From Diplosphaera chodatii (Eukaryota; Chlorophyta; Trebouxiophyceae; Prasiolales; Stichococcaceae): a DNA stretch of 64,000 nt. The stretch covers positions 62,001 through 126,000 of the forward strand of contig JAALGY010000043.1 in assembly GCA_032358165.1 (NCBI GenBank). The letters are read 5' to 3'. The notes under the pieces are model-generated. The model was not told the origin of the DNA and made no database searches. It saw only the letters and a program-made list of their open reading frames with translations. Both the position numbers and the translations under genes were made by a program. This document shows, one piece after another, positions 11,417-24,369 of the stretch. Each line of letters starts with the position of its first letter. Within the stretch, counting starts at the first letter, position 1.

Positions 11417-14400
11417 GAGGGCCGCCGAGGAGGCTGTTTGTTTTTGCAGTGTCATGGGTATCAAGGAGATGGGGGGCAGCATGTGGTAGATTGCTTGCCA
11501 GCTGTAGGGCAGGGGCGATGCGTCTTTCGGCCCCTGCTTGCTTGCGCGTGCCATGCATGCATACAACTCTGGGATACATGTAGGCGTGTGCATGGGTAGG
11601 GTTTGGCTGGCAGCCTTGATAATGGTGACGGTGGAGTTAGCCATCTGAAACAACAGCGGCGAGGCAGCAGATGGCTGTATGTAGACAGTGCAGTTTGTGA
11701 GTATAGGATTCAACCAACATGCCAAGTATGCATGCAGCTGTACGTCCGTAACCTGTCTGTACCGGTATGTGCTGCTCAGCAGAGTCAACAGGGAAGGTAG
11801 CTGCAACATTGGCGCAACATGCAGGGGCCTGCTGCTCCATGTGCACAATAACAGGTACAAGCTGCGATGTGAAGTGTGTTCATGCACACCCACAAATGGG
11901 CCGGTCATGGTTCAGGTAGCCTCCATCATGACCTCGTTGCACGTCAAGTGTGCCCAGCATCGTCCTTCAGCACTATTCCCAGTTGCCTACCTTGCTGAAG
12001 CACTTACGCGAACAACAGGCTGCAATGGCAGACTTTCAGTAACCGTTACTTTGTCCGTGAGGTGTGCTTCGAAGTTTTCGTCCTGCTCTTGGTTGGCAAC
12101 CTGCATAGAAAGCCACAACTAAACGGCTCAAGACAATACATTCCATCACATCTGGTGATGCATGCGTAGCTGGTTGGTTGATCGGACAGGCAATCATTCA
12201 ACATCATCTCAGCAAGTAATGCACACTACAAACGACACGCACAACACTTTCCCGGCGCTCTCGGTGGACGAGGCTGATTTCTGTTTCAGTTTGTTTGTCT
12301 TTGCAGTGCGGTCTGCAAGTGCCAGCGCTGCCATTTTTTCGATACTTGCGTCTGTCGCGCGGCTCTGCTCCTTGATCACCAGGTTCGCCTTCTTGCCTGC
12401 AAAACTGAAGTAGAGCTGACAGCAACTGAATACTCTTCACAACAATTGCTGGTTGCCATGCAAGCAAAGGCTGGTTTGCATTCATGAAACCCGAGATGTC
12501 AAACAAGAGTGACAACACATTATAAAGACGACCTCGGCATACCATCTCACTAGGATCATGTCTGAGTCAGATCAGCTTGCCTCACCCGTCTTGGTGTTGG
12601 TAGCAGTGATCGTCAAGTTGCCGTGCAACGCCCATGGACAGCAATGATGCCTGAGCCTGCCAGGCCCGGCTTGACGTCCTATAATGCAATGACAAATCGC
12701 AGGGTTGATGATGACCAGTACACGGATGCGTCTGCTTCATCTCAGTATTGGAATGTGAGCAGGTAGGTTGCGCATTTCCTTGCCTAAGCAGTGTGCAAGG
12801 TCAAGTCATGGTGCGGGCTGCCAGGCTGATCTCGCCAAGCTTGTGAGCGTCCAGCGCTGTCTTTGCTTTGCCTTCGAAAACCAGTCAGAATGCGAATGTG
12901 ACCAATAATCTGGTGGTGCAGCCTTTAGAATAAAGCAATAAACGTCTTAGTGACTGCCTCCAGCATGCTGCCAGATCCTCAGCTGCAGTTCCTCAAGGAA
13001 TGCCTCCGAAGCCTGCAGCTCGAGCTGCACGTCGGCATGCAGCCAACGGGACGCATACATGGCAACCATGCTGCCACAAGCGCTGCATTCTCCAGCAAAG
13101 CTGTGCATGTTGAATCTGAAGTCACACCTGGAACCGAACAAAATGGCAGTCTATCGATCTGGTCGTCTCGCAGTGTTGAGAAGTTCTGATGCCCCTCCGC
13201 TGGCAGCTTTGCCGCTCTCCTTTATGACCGAAATGGGATGGGATGCACTCCAAGTTCTGCAGGATTTATCTTTAGCAAGCTCTTGAACCTTGCCGGCTAC
13301 TCTCTGTGCATGACACTGATTGACAACTAGGGTGGCACAGATGACACGGGTTCGTCACATTGTCAGTACATTTTTGGGTGTGCAGATGAGTGTGCACCCC
13401 GTCGAAGCAGGCTATCGCAACCAGCACTGGACTCCCATCGTCGTCCGATGTATTAAAATCTCACTGTTCATAATAAGTGCACGATCTCAAATTGCTTAAA
13501 AAACAGGAAAATCCTTGCTCAAATCAGAGCATGGGCTGATTTGTGGGCTTGGCGATCGTGTATGTGAAGGATCGTCTCTGTTGCCGTTATTGATGCGGCA
13601 TGCGGTGGGCGCAGTGTCATCAACGCGCATTGCATTGGAAGGCTTTTCTAAATACCGTCAACAAAGGAGGGCTGAAGGCCCAAAGGCAACGGCCCACAGA
13701 CCGACACTGGCCCTGAAGCCAACATCCCAGCTTATCGCCGTAACTTCGCTTTCTTTCCTGTTGAGACATGGAACGCCAGTCTCACAGACGCCGCAAGAAC
13801 ATTTCGTTCGCGCTAGCTGGTGCTTGGCATGCATGCTCAGGACCCTGTAGAGTTGTGTTGACAATGATAGCTCATCCCGCTTCATATTGAGCGCTCAACC
13901 ATGCATTCTAGCAGCTAGCTGATGGTTCGCATGGTTTTCAACAATAATTTCAGCATGCATTAGGCGGGATGCAGTGCATGATATTTTCAATTTCCGGTCT
14001 ATTTCCGCAGTAGGGCGAGAGGTCGCAGGGTCGAGAGACAACTGAGACAGACCTTTCCTATAACAAGTCCCTCATCGCTTCGATGCATGTGTTTCTTATC
14101 GCCTAAAGTCCCTCTCCTCAACGAGGATACTACACTATCCCTCCCTCGAGATGCGCCTTCCATCGAGGTTTATTTAAGTTTTCTTCATGCTACTGAGCAG
14201 CGTAGGAAGTCGTGCGTATGATACAATATGCAAGTTGCCCAGAACCTTGACACAACAGATTAGCTTTACAGTCGAAACAAACACTGTTGCCACACCGAAC
14301 GTACCTTACAGTGCCCTGATGTTCAAACTTTTCGGCTCCACTTCTGAGGAGCATTTCAGAGGACCTCACACGTGCAATCAGGGCACCGTTACAGAGAAGC

Positions 14401-15716
14401 AGGTAGAGTTCGCAAGCGGCAGGCATGCTGATGCTAGCTGCATGTGCATGAGATATTCCACCGATGCACATGCATTCAGGGTATGAACTACATCACGACA
14501 CCGCAATGTCGTGCAGCAGACTCCAGCCGCCGGAGTAGAAATACACGCAGACTATGGAGCTGCAAGATCGTCCGCAGGCTTCCGAGGGAGCATACATTTT
14601 GACGATCAATGAGGATGCAGCGCTCGCTGCATCAGATGCGGGCGCTGCAGGTTGGCGAGCAGCTTGCAGGCGACGCATGTCACGCACAGCTAGCTGGCCC
14701 CTGCTTTGGGGTGCTGAAAACCAAAGGAACATCCTGAGATGCCGTCGCGGCATATAGCCTGCGCCAAGTCGTCTTCTCGCATTCGATGTTTTATACACAC
14801 CAGTGGATTGGCGATTGCTTGCCTGTTGTGTTGCCTGCTACCTGTTGAGGTTGAGCATGGTGCGCTGTGTTTTCTTACCTCCTTTCTAGGGCACACGTTG
14901 TATTGTGTTCGTTGGTATTGGGGCGCACTTGCATAAGGTCTGACACGCAGAGGTGCTGCCAGTTCGACGCAACGCCTTGATGATGCTCGAGAAGCGTCGG
15001 TGTTCAAAGTGCACGTCGCAGAGTGTCGGAGGAATAGCATGATCCTGATTGATTCGCAGATGAAAGCTTCAGGATTGGGCAGAAAAGCGGGTGTGATGGG
15101 CTAGGGGCAATTGGTCAGGGGCAAAGTGCAAAGATACCACTCGCAGACAGCTTGGCCTGCTATGCTGGCGCCATGTTATGCCCATGAGCATGGTCAATCG
15201 TAAACAGTCTTACGTTCCTCACGATGAGTAAAAGTGCAAAAGAACCAGGTGACTGTACCGTGTACTTTGAGGTGGAGTGGAAATAGAGGGTGAAGTAGGA
15301 TATGGGCTGCGCATCATGCACTGCGGTATGTATAGCAGGCAAGTGAACAGTTTGGTCCAGATGAAGTGTTCCTGGCATCGCTTCCAGCAAGCAAGCACAT
15401 AACAAACCGCAAGGGCTGCATGCCAGCACATCACTGGTGATCAATGTGCAATGTTATGTTGCGATATTATGTTGGTACTGCCTGATGCTATGCTATCTAT
15501 ACTATCTGTCTATGCATACTATCTGCCACTATCTGCCTATCTATAATCTGCCTGTCTATACTATCTATACTATACTATGCTGATCGCCATTAGTGGTTAT
15601 TGTGAAGAGCCTGCTGCTTGGTGTGCGCAGAACCTGTCGTGCACAACACACCTGCATAAGTGTTTGCTGCAGCGAAATCTTGAACAATTTTTCGTTACTG
15701 CTGTTGCAGCCAGCCC
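11417..15716. other. gene-poor intergenic DNA
   Basis: No exon that I can support. Open frames are short, both strands look alike in codon content, and no family motif was recognised. The 3' UTR of the upstream plus-strand gene lies at the left end. A CTAT-rich simple repeat sits at 15485-15580. Confidence 0.45.
15485..15580. repeat. CTAT-rich microsatellite-like tract
   Basis: Imperfect repeats of CTAT, with CTGC and CTGT variants, run through this stretch. The interruptions suggest an old, degenerated microsatellite. Confidence 0.75.
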
Positions 15717-16496
15717 TCACACGGCCCATGTTAGGCCCAGCTCCAAACTGGGCACGAGCCGGCTGCTGTTGGAGATCCTGCAGACGGCTGTGGCATTTGC
15801 CCTGGGGTTTCCTCCTTTTGGCTGCAGTTGTACATTGCCCACCGCAATGGACTGCTGTGGTATCAGTGCAAGATAGCATTTCTTCCCTGCTGCTGGTCTG
15901 CATGAATTCAGAGACGCAGCGTCAGACATTATACATATCTGTAAAACGACAGCCTGTCGGCCGTTTAAGTCGCTAGCAGCAGGTAAGCCATAGGGGGTGC
16001 CACACCACAGATGTTGCTGCCGTGACCTCTGCTGCCCATAGTACATGGGTGAGTCACTCTCGAAGCATCTGCTGCCAATCCAGGCGCTAGCCAGCAAAGC
16101 GTGTTTCGGTCCAGGGTAATGCACTACCAGTTGGGTTGTCACAACCTTCACAAGCTCCCAGCCAGGGCTGAAAATCTCAACAACAACTGGAACACAACGG
16201 TGATATTTCAGGGACGTTTGATCACACCAATACCTGCTCTTGAGAATCAGGACCGTGCCGAGCTTCGGTGATGCGGTAAGCGCTGCAGAGTGCAGCCAGC
16301 CGCGTCGTAGCTTCGTGCGAGCAACGAGCCGCGGCCCTGCTCCTGCCGTAATCCCTGCCGAGAACTTGTGCTGCTGGTCCCACCTGTGCACGTAAACCTG
16401 GTATGTTGTGGTTCGGGCCTTGCGCTGGTAATCGGGTTGTGCATGACTTGTAGATGTCAAGGCTGCCCTGCAGAAGGGTTGTATCATCATCACCAC
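15717..16496 (-). CDS. possible exon(s) of an unidentified minus-strand gene
   Basis: A 259-codon minus-strand frame stays open in moderate-GC DNA, where this is longer than expected. The part around 16020-16440 has a protein-like mix of residues (for example VPVVVEIFSPGWELVKVV). No family was recognised, no start codon can be assigned and exon limits are not fixed. It may belong to the same large minus-strand gene as the exons at 16.8-23 kb, or be chance. Confidence 0.3.
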   Translation of the reverse strand: MVMMIQPFCRAALTSTSHAQPDYQRKARTTTYQVYVHRWDQQHKFSAGITAGAGPRLVARTKLRRGWLHSAALTASPKLGTVLILKSRYWCDQTSLKYHRCVPVVVEIFSPGWELVKVVTTQLVVHYPGPKHALLASAWIGSRCFESDSPMYYGQQRSRQQHLWCGTPYGLPAASDLNGRQAVVLQICIMSDAASLNSCRPAAGKKCYLALIPQQSIAVGNVQLQPKGGNPRANATAVCRISNSSRLVPSLELGLTWAV

Positions 16497-16839
16497 TCAT
16501 GCAGTCTACATGGCAGGTGCTCGAGTCTCATCACGCACCCGCTATATAACGTCTGCTGGAAGCCGGTCAGATTTGTCCGGCAGCTATGCTCCACATATGT
16601 CTTGCTGCTGAGTGCAGATGTGCCATCAACATTGGTGCAAAGTACTGCTCGCCTGGCCATCTGCACCACCAGAAGCATAGCAGCAATCAACTTCAGGATA
16701 CAGTTCTGCACGGCAAGCATTGCACACATGATATCGCAGCTGGTGTGCAACCACGCTGCAGGGTGATGCAAATGTAGGACAGGATAACATGACGAGCTGG
16801 TCTCAGTAGCAAGGCTTGGCACCTTGAGGACTGGATTGA

Positions 16840-17240
16840 GATACGCCTTTTCACAAGGCATAACCTGCTCGAAGCTGAGTCCCAAGGCCCCAACTTGCCT
16901 GAGGATCCTGAACGTCGTTTCCTGAACAGCCTAAAAGAAATTGAAGACGTCAGCGCATGTTGGCATGGCCAGCACCCCCCACCCACCTCCTGCGGCGCCA
17001 CAGGGTTTCGCAAACAATGCATGCTCAGCAACGAACCTTTGAAGGTGTTGCGAAGCGCGCTGCCCATTGATGTCCAAGCAGTCCCACTTCAACTTGCTGC
17101 AGGTCAGATTGCAAGCTGACTTCAAGCTGCAAGCCAGGTTTGACCTGCAGCACAGCTGTGTTGCGGCTTGTGCGATCCTTCCAAATGGTGCCGAACGACC
17201 TCAGCTCCGGCATGGTGCCTGCATGCCTCTGAAAACACAA
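16840..17240 (-). CDS. possible exons of an unidentified minus-strand gene
   Basis: Two minus-strand pieces look spliced. One, near 16867-16931, follows a pyrimidine-rich stretch ending TTTTAG, reads AVQETTFRILRQVGALGLSF and ends before GTTATG. The other, upstream, ends before GTTCGT near 17040; its frame is ambiguous. A further stretch (PELRSFGTIWKDRTSR, about 17145-17200) ends at CAG before GTCAAA. No family was recognised and no continuous model can be made. Confidence 0.3.
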
Positions 17241-18763
17241 CTGCGTATGGGCACGTCGCTACACAACAAGAGCCGCGGGTGGGTAACATGCAGGTGATGT
17301 TCTGGCGCAAGTTGCACATTTCTCCATTCAAGCACGGGCTACAGATTGGCAAGCACTGTGAGCTTTCGCGTTTGCTATTGCATCAGCACGTTCGCGCAGG
17401 CAAACTTACATGTATGTAGGCGTCTGATATTCAAATACGGATTTTCACTTTCCCTTCGTTGGGTCATCCAAGCAGCACGTGATTCGTTGCCAGCGTGGCA
17501 ACAATCGCTGTCATCATTATCGATCACGACAGAATGATGTTGTGGAAAAGCCGCTGCTCTTGATGTGCGGGACACTGATCAGGGCAAATGACTATATGTC
17601 GAACCCGACCAGATTTCCCCTGCGACGCTTCAGCATGAGCATTAGCGGTGGTGGTGCCGGCATGTGCCTGGCACCAGCGCATTCAGGTCCTCGTCACTAG
17701 GTGTCCAGGAGCAGAACTGCTCTCATCAGACCCTTTGAATCCAGCATCACCACGAAGTAGCCAATATGTTTGACGGCATCATGAGCGTCCGCCGCAGACA
17801 CGGTGCGGTGAGATTGCACTGCGCTGCACTGTCATCAGTGGACTTCTAGTAGCGTGCGCGGCAAGCTGGCGAGGCGCAGATAGCTCATACTGTGTTCACA
17901 AAGCCAGTTTCAGCCCGATCATCCGGCAGGCGGACTGAGCGCTGCATAGCTCTGTTGCTGCCTGCTTCAGCCAACGTTGCACATGCATGCGCCTTGCGTC
18001 GCTGGCCTGCTGATGGTCCCCAGCCACTTTCCATCAGCACGTTGCCCTCGGATTGGTTGCAGTGGAGTATCAGCGACTGGTGCTCTGGCTCAGGCGCAGT
18101 TGGCCCTTTCGCTGTTGGCTATAAGGGCATATGACCAGTGGCAGCGACGGAGGCTGTTTACGACAGCATCCTGGGCAAGAGCTCTATTGCTGCGGTGCAA
18201 TCCTTAAAACACTGTGCTAGCCGAAAAGCAGCACTATGAACTTTGCGTTCAACTGTTCAGCACCTTGTGGGGTTCCATTGCATTAAGACTCTGCACACTC
18301 CATGTTGTCATCATCAATCTGCATCACCGTGTGGATTGATACAGCTTGAATCGAGTGTAAGAAGGCATATCATGTCGTCATCCCCAGCACTGTGTACCAC
18401 ACTGTGTGTATACAAGCCTTGCAGCTTTCTCATGACCACTTCGGCGATGCAAGCTTAGCCACAGCCATTCCCTCAGGGTTCACTGACACGCAATTGGCAA
18501 ACCCACGCTGTGGTTGATTACCCTTCTGATAATTGAGAACTCACATGTTGCTATGATGCGCGAATTTTTATGGCCGTATCTGAAAGCTGCACACCAACTT
18601 CCGCGATTTCATCACTTGCTCACTGTCTGTCTGATGTGTGCTTGATCACTGACAACTTCCAAGACTACTGCAGTCTCGCGTGCTTGCTGCAGCGAACGGT
18701 TGCACTCACATGAAGCCCTCGTTCTTGCCATTGTCGTCGTTGTCCTCTGCTGTTAATGCGTAC

Positions 18764-18832
18764 TTCCAATCAGCAAACTCCTCAGGGTCAAAGCCTTCAA
18801 GATGCATGCTCGAGTACTCGATGCCATCCCAA
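18764..18832 (-). repeat. duplicated exon, copy 1 (GFDPEEFADWK)
   Basis: A 69-nt exon with acceptor TTGCAG and donor GTACGC, phase 2 at both ends, encoding WDG then GFDPEEFADWK. The 32 nt coding for the second motif differ at only two sites from 19514-19545, although flanking sequence has diverged. Confidence 0.75.
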
Positions 18833-21800
18833 CTGCAATCAAAGGGTTGCCCAAGGTCACACCCAAGACAAGGCAGCACGACCAGCCTCATTGTGGTTTG
18901 TATATAGTTCAGCGCAAACACGTGACCAAAGTACAAACCATGAGGTCATATTAGTTGCTGATGAAGGAAATTGTTATTGAACACAGAGCAATCATTGCAC
19001 TCTTCCAATTGACATTTAAATATTGCCTTGACAGCATCCGATGTCCGGAGAAGGACTTACTGTATCTGCAGGTCGCAGTCAAGCGCCGTGTGGAAAATCG
19101 TGTATGCCGTGACCCAGTTGGCATGGCTATCATTGTCGTCAAAGCCACCATAAAGAAGGTTCAGGGAGCCATTTCTTGCCAAGCATTCGGCATCACACGC
19201 CTGAGCATGTGATTATGGTGATCTTGCCTCCAGATGCATGTCAGAGGCTTGATGTGAGAAGCGGGTACGTTGATTCTTGTACGAGGGCATCCATACCCAC
19301 AGCAACATGCTTGCAAGCAAGAGACAGGTGGATGCGCTTTCCATGAAGAAACAGTAACCAACGCTGCCCGCACCGCCTCAAGCGTGGTGCCTGCAGCGCA
19401 GCACTGCTGTGCCACAATGCGTCCAAACCCAGGTACTCTGTGGGTGGATAAGATACAGAACAAGTGATCCAGCTGCTTGCGGGTGGCCTTTGGCTTGCTG
19501 GTGGTTGCAATCTTCCAGTCAGCAAACTCCTCGGGGTCAAAGCCGTACAGCCGCATGCCCGAGGACCCCCTGCCGCTGCCATCCCATCTGCACAAGTGGA
19601 AGCGCAAACACCACTATTGTGCATGTCCATCTGCCCGAGAAGATCGTTGAGCACGCACTCACAGTTCAAAGACAACCAGCAGCGCGGCATCCAAGCATGA
19701 GCGGATCTACTCTACAGCCACTTTGGCGTGCTGGTGTGACTGACAAATGTGTGCATGCCCTTGTGCGTCTGCGTGAATTAGTGATGCATAGACGCAGACG
19801 GCATCACCACCATGAAGTTCCAGCACACTGGCACTCACTCGATGGGCAGGTTGCAGGCGAGCGCCGCGTCATAGATCGTTTGGGAAATGCAGAGATGCGT
19901 ATTGTCGTCAGCAGGTTGAACACCACCCCACCCATCGGGATAGCTAGACCGTGTCAGATCGACATGGCCGTGCACTGCCAGGCACTCGGCACCTCCCTCC
20001 TGCAGCATGCACATACCATTGTGCCGGACCGCATATTGGTCCAACACATGTGCACAAGAATGTGAAGAATGTATTTGTGCTCGCAGTGCTTGCAGAGACG
20101 TGTGAACTCATGCTACGCTATGCTCCAAGTTGTTAGGATTGTTGCTTGCACTCCAGTCACAGGGAAAACAATAGAGAGTATAATGGGTGTTCTTACTGTA
20201 AAATAGCAGTATCCATTGCCGCCACCCAACATATGCTCAGTTCTGATCCGGGCAGCGTCAACGAAGGAGCAGCACTTCCCTGTTGTGAGCACCTTATCGA
20301 CGGTCAGGGTTTCAAAATGCTGGTCCAGCTGCCAGCGAGCGGCGGTTGGCTCGCTGCTGGGGCTTCTGCCGGAGCCATTTCCTGACCTGATGGCCAGACA
20401 TTCATATGCTTCGACGCCAGTGCCAGGTGCCATCCTCGATGGAACAGATATCAAGGTGCTGCGACGAAACCCTGCAGCTGCAAGTTTTGGCATGCTGAGC
20501 AGCTGTGCGGCATGCTGATGCTGAGCATTGAGCCTTGAGGAATGATGAAGGTGTAAAAGCCACGACAGACATTGCACGCACCACGCATGCCGTTGCAGCG
20601 AGCCTCCAGCAGTGTAACAAGTAAAAGCAGGTTGCACCCGCCAGCAGCATGGCGGCATGGACAGGTGTCCAATAACCAGTGTTGTTCACACGGTGGGTGC
20701 CAGTGAATATAGTAGTATCGGTCAGTTGTCACGCTGTTCGGTCAGGGAGCCGATGCATTGACAAGGTGTGTGAGCAAGAAAGTTGGCAGGACTGGCACTA
20801 TTGAGTCGGGAGCCGTGTTGGTCTGGGACACTTTTGCACCCTGACGAGGCCTCAACCCACGTTCTCAATTCTGATGATCCTCACAAGCTAGTCTTGACAG
20901 TAAGGAGCTGGTTCACGACTCCCTGCACGACGAACGAATCCTGCCTCGACCAGCAGGCATCCTGTTGATAACGTCTCGTAGCATATGAAAAAATGCAACC
21001 AAGCCTCGTTGCCAGCTAGGAGCAAGCAAGACGGCAGTTGCAGAACCAACATGTTCAATCAATTGCTGGACAGCTCGACCCTTCAGTAGGTTCATCAACT
21101 GATACACATTTGTCGAACCCATCAGCTGTTCACGGCGTTCATCAGCAGCCGGTGTCCATCATCACAAGCATAGCATCACCGATCTGACTGACCGTGGCCT
21201 GATGGGTTTGCCACGACATTTACCGGCATCGACAACTGCGGCTTCGTGAGTGCAACATGCGCTCACGACATGCACTGTTGGCATGAGTGAAGATGTGTTC
21301 CTTGCATCCGCTGACCTGCAGCTTGGTGCAACTGCTCCGCAGCGCTGCTTTCCAGACCCCGCAGATGGACAGTCAGGGATGTCTGTAGGCAGTGTGTCAC
21401 GGCATGCTCGTGCAGGTGTCTGGCGTGCTGCTCTCCCGGGAGAGTGGCGAGACATCAGGCCAATTTGGCTGGCCAATGTTAAGGAATCTGAGTATGTCTA
21501 ATTAATGCACGCAATCGACATCACACAAAACAACATGTGCATGCATTCCATTTACCGGTGATGAGGAAAAAAGCATCCCTCCTGACTAAATTCTTCCGCA
21601 TGATGATCTTGCTGATGACTAACGGCATTTCTGAGACAGGACAAAGCTGACCCCAAGGTACGTCAGTACCGAGGCCTCGGTACGAGCCCATGGCATCTAC
21701 TATGTACATTACGGCTACACACTGGTGATGCAGGGTCCGGGATTGGGTAAACCAACCCTTCAAGGGCGATTGCGCTGTTGACGGGCTTCATGCATGGCTT

Positions 21801-23003
21801 CACGAAACCATTCAACTGTACTATATATCCAACCACTCAAGACCATGAGGATATTCAGTATGCAGTTTGTCAATGCCTATCGCTCGACGTTAGGTTCAAC
21901 ACTCCCATCATCACTCAAACACTCAAGTCGGCCAGAAGGACCTCTACTTCATTCATGCAGGCGCATGTTAGTTTGGCCTCTGGCCTCCCACACGTCGACC
22001 CTGAATTTGGACTCTGGCAGATGTGCCTCAGCCTGCAGATCAGCCAGTACCCAAGTGTCCAATGCTGATATATAGCAGCTGTTGCAACTGGATACTAGCA
22101 GCTGGAAATCGGTTCGATGTCACATTGCTCAGGCGGTGTGTACCTGATACACCCGGGACCTGAAGAACTCGCCCAGCATATCATATGCTTCTGCATGTAT
22201 GAGTCTGTAAACCCCTGGTGTGTCACAATGGCCGGTCGATCCACAGTGCACCTGCCGCCAATCAGATGTCCATGAGAGTGTTCAGACTGCTGTCATATGA
22301 ACACTGTTTGCATTGCCTTCAATGCTGTCACATTCTAATGGTACTTCAGGTGCACCGCAATACAACGGCTCGCACCGCGCGAAGCTGTGTAATCGTTCAT
22401 CGTGACAGTACCGATGGCCCATCACCCTGGCCGCACAAGGCAGGGAATCAGAACCGACCTACCGGCTCGAAGAGTGTTGGGTGGGCGTCCAGCAGTGCGT
22501 GCTGCAATGCCTTGCCAGGCATAAACTCCAGCGAAAAACGGGTTTTCAGCCACTCGAAGCTGACAAGTAGCTTAACGTTGGTTTCCGGCTCTTCAGGGCT
22601 GATGATTGTGGAATCGTCTGCACAACAAATTTCAGTGATAGATGCAGACGGACAAGCATGCTGCATGCTCATGCCCCTTGCACCCATGCAGACCCGAGGA
22701 CATGCTGGGAGCAGACATACAGCTGCAGCATGTCATGCGGCATGCTTTGCTCTGAAGCACCACCCGCAACATTAGCGTTCTGGAGGCCTCACCGACAGCT
22801 GCATCCCCAAATTCAATGAAGCGTTTCCCCAAGAAACCAACTTCGCAAAGATTGATGTAGCATATCGCATACCATTTGCCGTCAGCATCCTGCAAGCAGG
22901 AAATCACCAGACGCACTGATTGAAATTGAAGTCGTGGGTATGCAGAGACCACCATGCGGCAAGACAGCGCAAATATCGTGCAAGGTGGTTGGTTCTCAGC
23001 AGA
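18764..23003 (-). CDS. unidentified multi-exon gene with duplicated exons
   Basis: I cannot name the family. Exons with splice sites that keep phase: 22917 to about 23003; 22793-22889 (reads GKWYAICYINLCEVGF); 22463-22617 (ISPEEPETNVKLLVSFEWLK); then one starting near 22040 (AEAHLPESKFRVDVWEARG). Further downstream are pieces around 21555-21735 (ends before GTAAAT), 20960-21128 (GSTNVYQLMNLLKGRAV), 20197-20386, one ending at 19839, one starting at 19587, one ending at 19061, and 18764-18832. Two exon types occur twice: GFDPEEFADWK (18764-18832 and 19514-19587) and a block with DDN ahead of TI(F/Y), ending CDLQI or CNLPI before GTAAGT or GTGAGT. Whether this is one gene or several, and its ends, are unresolved. 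Confidence 0.5.
19514..19587 (-). repeat. duplicated exon, copy 2 (GFDPEEFADWK)
   Basis: Acceptor GTGCAG, phase 2, encoding WDG then GFDPEEFADWK. Unlike copy 1 there is no GTACGC donor after the motif; the frame continues into KQLDHLF, a stretch resembling RWQLDQHF of the exon at 20197-20386. Confidence 0.7.
21666..21683. repeat. 18-bp perfect palindrome
   Basis: GTACCGAGGCCTCGGTAC is its own reverse complement. It lies inside a probable coding exon of the unidentified minus-strand gene. Confidence 0.9.
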
Positions 23004-24369
23004 GGTGAAATCGTGGCAGCTTCACCATTGTCAGCCTGCCCCGATACTCCTCCTCGCCCGGCGATTGCAGATGTCCTCCACTGCCTGCCCTTGCCACCTG
23101 CACCTTCTGAATGCCTCATCAGCATAGCCCTTATGGCAGCCAAGCTCTTGGCTCTAGAAAGGTGCCTTAGATCTGCTGCATGCATGTGACATCAAGCTGA
23201 ACAAGCCGGCCCTAAGTAAAACCGCCGATATTGCAGGAATGTCCACACCCGCCCCCAAAGCAGACAGATGCCAGCCAACCAACAGCTGTCCCGCACACAC
23301 TGCCACCATGGCAAACGTTCACCTGTAGGTGTTTTGGGGCAGGTGCGCTTTGGGGACCGCGCAGGATGCTGCTTGAGCGAAGGTTGAGACCTTGCAGTCT
23401 CGGCGCAACCTGCTGTATCAGTCTCCCTTTCGTCCTGCAGTCAGATCAACACCATGCTTATGTATGGTGCTGTTGCTCATGATGCGCACTTCTGAACACT
23501 GCATGGTCGAACACCAGAAGTCAATCGGCGACCACGTTTCAGCAACATCACGAGAGGGTGCTAATCCATCAGGGGGTGAGCACAAGAAATTGGCATGTGA
23601 GTATGTACATCAACCGGCCCAGATGCAAGGCAGTTTTGAAACGGCCAACAGCAGAAACTGCACACCACGGCTGAGGAGCATCGACGCCAGGGTCGCGAGC
23701 GCCCAGGGCTTCCTCCTGCATGTCCTTCCAAAGAACCGCGCCCGGCTGGTCGACAGCATCTTTCATGCAGCACAAGAGCACACTTGTTTGTCACGGAAAT
23801 CACGAATGCACGCTGCTGCACCGGGTTTGTCAACAACACATGCATGTGCATCGATATGCAACTCAAGCTTGCAGCTTTGGGCATCTGTGCCCCATGGCTG
23901 TAACGTTATCACGCTCACCCGCACCATATCCCGTAGAGGCTGCCGGCTGTTGCCACACTGGCTGTGCACCCTGACGGTCGGTCTCCTTGCTGGCCTGAAC
24001 CATCTCACCCTGTGTGTAAAAAACCGCTTCGTAGCTTGCACAAGTACTACTAATATCATTCGTGAACGATCAGGCCCTTTCTGAAAGGGCTTCTTGCATC
24101 GATGAATCGATATGGCAGGGGTGGCCAAAGCCGACAGGACGTGCCAGAACTGCCACAGACAGGGATGTGATCAGCTGCTAGGAAGTGAGCTGCCTGCATG
24201 CAGCTGCTTCTGTTCTAGCTCTGCACTGGTTCTGGGAGAGTGCTGACACCTCACCTCCTTCCAGATTTGTGCCTGCAGTTCCATCGACTGCTCGCCTGCA
24301 AGTTTTGCGATGGCCAACAGTCAGCGCATGGTGGTGATGCATGTGGACCTCGTGTTCGGTTATGTGTCC

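Noticed and set aside
22917..23172. Alternative frame of the exon upstream of 22889 (DLRHLSRAKSLAAIRAM, 256 nt)
   Set aside because: It would enter the next exon in phase 2 and lose GKWYAICYINL; the frame ending PRLQFQS enters in phase 0 and is preferred.
23392..24084. 230-codon plus-strand open frame
   Set aside because: Starts mid-region, has no family motif and no splice support; the opposite strand is open in two frames over the same stretch. Could be revisited with RNA data.
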